Position numbers and translations under genes: made by a program. Below, piece by piece: positions 4,570-6,118 of a DNA stretch of 6,118 nt; within the stretch, counting starts at the first letter, position 1; every line of letters begins with the position of its first letter. A model generated the notes under the pieces. It had not been told where the DNA came from. It was given only the letters and a program-made list of their open reading frames with translations, and ran no database searches. The stretch comes from Achromobacter sp. (lineage in GTDB: Bacteria; Pseudomonadota; Gammaproteobacteria; Burkholderiales; Burkholderiaceae_B), in assembly GCA_003454835.1 (NCBI GenBank), contig DMTA01000055.1, forward strand, positions 1 through 6,118, written 5' to 3'.

Positions 4570-5348
4570 CAATAGGTCCCGGGGTAACCGCCCCCGTCGA
4601 TCAGCAAACTCTGTCCGGTGATATAGCCGGAATGCGCCGAGCAGACATACGCGCACAGCGCGCCCAGTTCCTCGGGCTGGCCATACCGGCCCGCAGGATT
4701 GCTGCGCGCCCGTTCATCCCACAGCTGCTCGAACGTCTTGTCGCCCTGCTCCACCATGCCCTGGATGTGCCGGATCTGCGCATCGGTGGCAAACGCGCCA
4801 GGCAGCAGATTGTTGATCGTGACGTTGTGCCGGACCGTCTGGCGCGCCAGGCCGCCCACGAAGCCGATCAGGCCCGAGCGCGCACCGTTGGACAGTCCCA
4901 GCTCGGCATGCGGCGCCTTCACGCTGCGCGACACGATATTGACGATACGGCCGAACCGGCGCTCGACCATGCCGTCCACCACGCGGCGGATCATGTCGAT
5001 CGGTCCCAGCATCATGGCATCGAGCGCGGCGATCCAGTCGTCGCGCGACCAGTCGCGGAAGTCGCCCGGCAGCGGGCCGTCGGCGTTGTTGATGAGGATG
5101 TCGGGATGCGGACAGGCGGCGATCGCCGCGTCGCGCCCTTCCGGCAGCGTCAGGTCGGCCGACACCCAGCCCACGCCGATGCCGGTCTCGCGCGATATCT
5201 CGGCGGCGGCCTGTTCAAGCGTCTGGGGATTGCGCGCCGCGATGGTCACCGCCACGCCCTCCCGCGCAAGCTGCAGGGCGCAGGCGCGTCCCATGCCGCG
5301 GCTGCCGCCAAACACCAGTGCCTTTCTGCCGCTGATCCCCAGGTCCAT
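4569..5348 (-). CDS. Atypical short-chain dehydrogenase/reductase lacking the catalytic Tyr-Lys pair
   Basis: The 259-residue product has a typical SDR length and Rossmann fold: GGSRGMG at 14-20 (the dinucleotide-binding glycine motif, usually TGxxxGxG), ADLT at 64-67, NNAD at 87-90 in place of NNAG, VNIVS with the catalytic-type Ser140, the LLPG block at 181-184, and the C-terminal GQSLLIDGGGYPGT typical of 3-oxoacyl-ACP-reductase-like SDRs. Where YxxxK is expected the chain reads LSNGARSGLIGF, so Ser153 and Arg157 stand in for Tyr and Lys. This resembles the BKR-like atypical SDR subgroup, known to lack a full tetrad. Substrate is unknown, and ordinary NAD(P)H-dependent carbonyl reduction should not be assumed. 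A good Shine-Dalgarno (GAGAGGG, minus strand near 5354-5360) precedes the ATG. First gene of a probable two-gene unit with the Lrp-type regulator. Confidence 0.9.
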   Translation of the reverse strand: MDLGISGRKALVFGGSRGMGRACALQLAREGVAVTIAARNPQTLEQAAAEISRETGIGVGWVSADLTLPEGRDAAIAACPHPDILINNADGPLPGDFRDWSRDDWIAALDAMMLGPIDMIRRVVDGMVERRFGRIVNIVSRSVKAPHAELGLSNGARSGLIGFVGGLARQTVRHNVTINNLLPGAFATDAQIRHIQGMVEQGDKTFEQLWDERARSNPAGRYGQPEELGALCAYVCSAHSGYITGQSLLIDGGGYPGTY

Positions 5349-5414
5349 GCCTGCCCTCTCTGCTGTCGCGTTGACGGCGCCGGACCTCCGCGGCCCGCCG
5401 CTCCGAAGCGATCC

Positions 5415-5455
5415 AGTATAGGAGCGCGCCCGCCGGCAGGGAATTTTTTTCTAAT
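5415..5455 (-). promoter_or_regulatory. Putative promoter of the dehydrogenase-regulator operon
   Basis: On the minus strand TATACT (5415-5420) is a strong -10 match (five of six). At 17 bases spacing the -35 would be TTCCCT (5438-5443), a weak match, but directly upstream is an A/T-rich stretch (5441-5455) that could act as an UP element. The predicted start lies about 60 bases before the dehydrogenase ATG. Its position between the upstream terminator and the gene makes sense. Confidence 0.5.
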
Positions 5456-5465
5456 CCGCCCGGCC

Positions 5466-5496
5466 AAGAAAAATGGGGCCCCGCGAAGGGCCCCAT
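5466..5496 (-). terminator. Strong intrinsic terminator of the thiamine-diphosphate enzyme gene
   Basis: ATGGGGCCC (5473-5481) and GGGCCCCAT (5488-5496) form a perfect 9-bp stem with a 6-base loop. Read on the minus strand, the hairpin is followed directly by TTTTTCTT. It begins 29 bases after the stop codon of the upstream gene, and isolates that gene from the dehydrogenase operon. Confidence 0.93.
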
Positions 5497-5525
5497 CGGC
5501 AATGCAGCGCGCTGCGCTTACCGCA

Positions 5526-6118
5526 TCAGCCCATCCACTGGCTCACGGGCGCCGCCGTGTCCTGCAACGGCTGCGCGATCACATCGATCAGCGCGGGGCC
5601 GTCGTGTTCCATGGCGGCCTTGATCGCGGCGTTCAGCTTGGACGGGTCCTCGACGCGCCATGCCTTCACGCCATAGGCTTCGGCGATGCGTGCATGGTCG
5701 GTGCGGTTGAAGTCGACGCTGTAGTAGCGCTTGTCGTAGCCGGCCTTCTGGCTGGCCTTGATCCAGCCGTAGACCGAGTTCGAGAACACCACCATCAACA
5801 GCGGCGCCTTGTGCCGCACGATGGTTTCCAGCTCGCCCACCGTAAAGCCGAAGCTGCCGTCGCCCATCACCGACACGCACTTCGATTGCGGACGGCCGAC
5901 CCAGGCGCCCAGCGCCGCCGACATCGAAAAGCCCAGCGCGCCGTGGGCGCGGTTGGTGATGAAGTGGCGGCCCGGACGCGAGACGTCGTAGTAGGCCGAA
6001 AAATACGGGCACGGCGTGCCGGGGTCCGCGCAGACCACCGCATCGTCGGGCAGCAGGCGGTTCAGCGATTGCACCACGCGCTCGGGGCGGATGGGCGCAT
6101 CAAGGCTGGCGGCCAGCG
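5526..6118 (-). CDS. Thiamine-diphosphate-dependent enzyme, acetolactate synthase/decarboxylase-like, C-terminal part (5' end outside window)
   Basis: The frame is open from the window's right edge to the TGA at 5526-5528, giving about 196 residues of the C-terminal catalytic (TPP-binding, PP) domain; full-length family members are about 540-600 residues. The ThDP/Mg2+ motif is clear: GDGSF at visible residues 85-89, then ELETIVRHKAP, then SN followed by SVYGW. The motif's usual closing NN is NS here. Upstream, TNRAHGALGFSMSAALGAWVGRP is the typical segment that precedes this motif in acetolactate synthase, benzoylformate decarboxylase and oxalyl-CoA decarboxylase relatives. The substrate cannot be chosen from this part: the N-terminal domain with the activating Glu and most pocket residues is missing. 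The protein ends in PVSQWMG and the gene ends at its own terminator. A GTG at 6075-6077 is internal, not the start. Confidence 0.9.
   Translation of the reverse strand, partial: LAASLDAPIRPERVVQSLNRLLPDDAVVCADPGTPCPYFSAYYDVSRPGRHFITNRAHGALGFSMSAALGAWVGRPQSKCVSVMGDGSFGFTVGELETIVRHKAPLLMVVFSNSVYGWIKASQKAGYDKRYYSVDFNRTDHARIAEAYGVKAWRVEDPSKLNAAIKAAMEHDGPALIDVIAQPLQDTAAPVSQWMG

Noticed and set aside
4570..4656. Longer start for the Lrp-type regulator inside the dehydrogenase gene
   Set aside because: The added 29 residues are not Lrp-like and overlap the conserved SDR C terminus; the coupled ATG at 4569 explains the start better.
4699..5421. Plus-strand open frame (240 codons) opposite the dehydrogenase
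   Set aside because: Ser/Arg/Pro-rich shadow of a well-supported SDR gene; no domain visible.

Overview
The window looks like ordinary chromosomal DNA from a GC-rich betaproteobacterium. The combination of an MgtE transporter, a PagP-type outer-membrane lipid A palmitoyltransferase and this codon use fits Burkholderiales, most likely Alcaligenaceae (Bordetella/Achromobacter type). That placement is an inference from protein character, not from a search. No rRNA, tRNA, CRISPR array, insertion sequence or phage gene is visible.

Left part, plus strand (1-3313): the C-terminal part of a YeiH/UPF0324 membrane transporter (cut by the window edge); a small YciA-like hotdog acyl-CoA thioesterase; an MgtE magnesium transporter only 10 bases downstream and probably co-transcribed with it; then, after a 134-base gap holding three inverted repeats in a row, a PagP-like lipid A acyltransferase with signal peptide, catalytic His/Asp/Ser and terminal Phe.

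Right part, minus strand (3320-6118), read right to left: the C-terminal part of a thiamine-diphosphate enzyme of the acetolactate synthase/benzoylformate decarboxylase superfamily (cut by the window edge) ending in a strong intrinsic terminator; an atypical short-chain dehydrogenase whose usual Tyr and Lys are replaced; a DecR-like Lrp/AsnC regulator whose start codon overlaps the dehydrogenase stop (TGATG); and a ChaC-type gamma-glutamylcyclotransferase that converges tail to tail with pagP, 6 bases apart.

How they may work together: the thioesterase-mgtE pair looks like an operon of convenience. mgtE next to pagP is suggestive because PagP is an envelope-remodelling enzyme that is magnesium-responsive in enteric bacteria, but no such control is shown here. 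The DecR-like regulator beside ChaC hints at thiol/glutathione handling, since ChaC releases Cys-Gly and E. coli DecR responds to cysteine. I see no clearly new multi-gene system. The items most worth checking are the two nested palindromes in front of pagP and chaC, which share the same unusual geometry, and the dehydrogenase lacking its catalytic pair.
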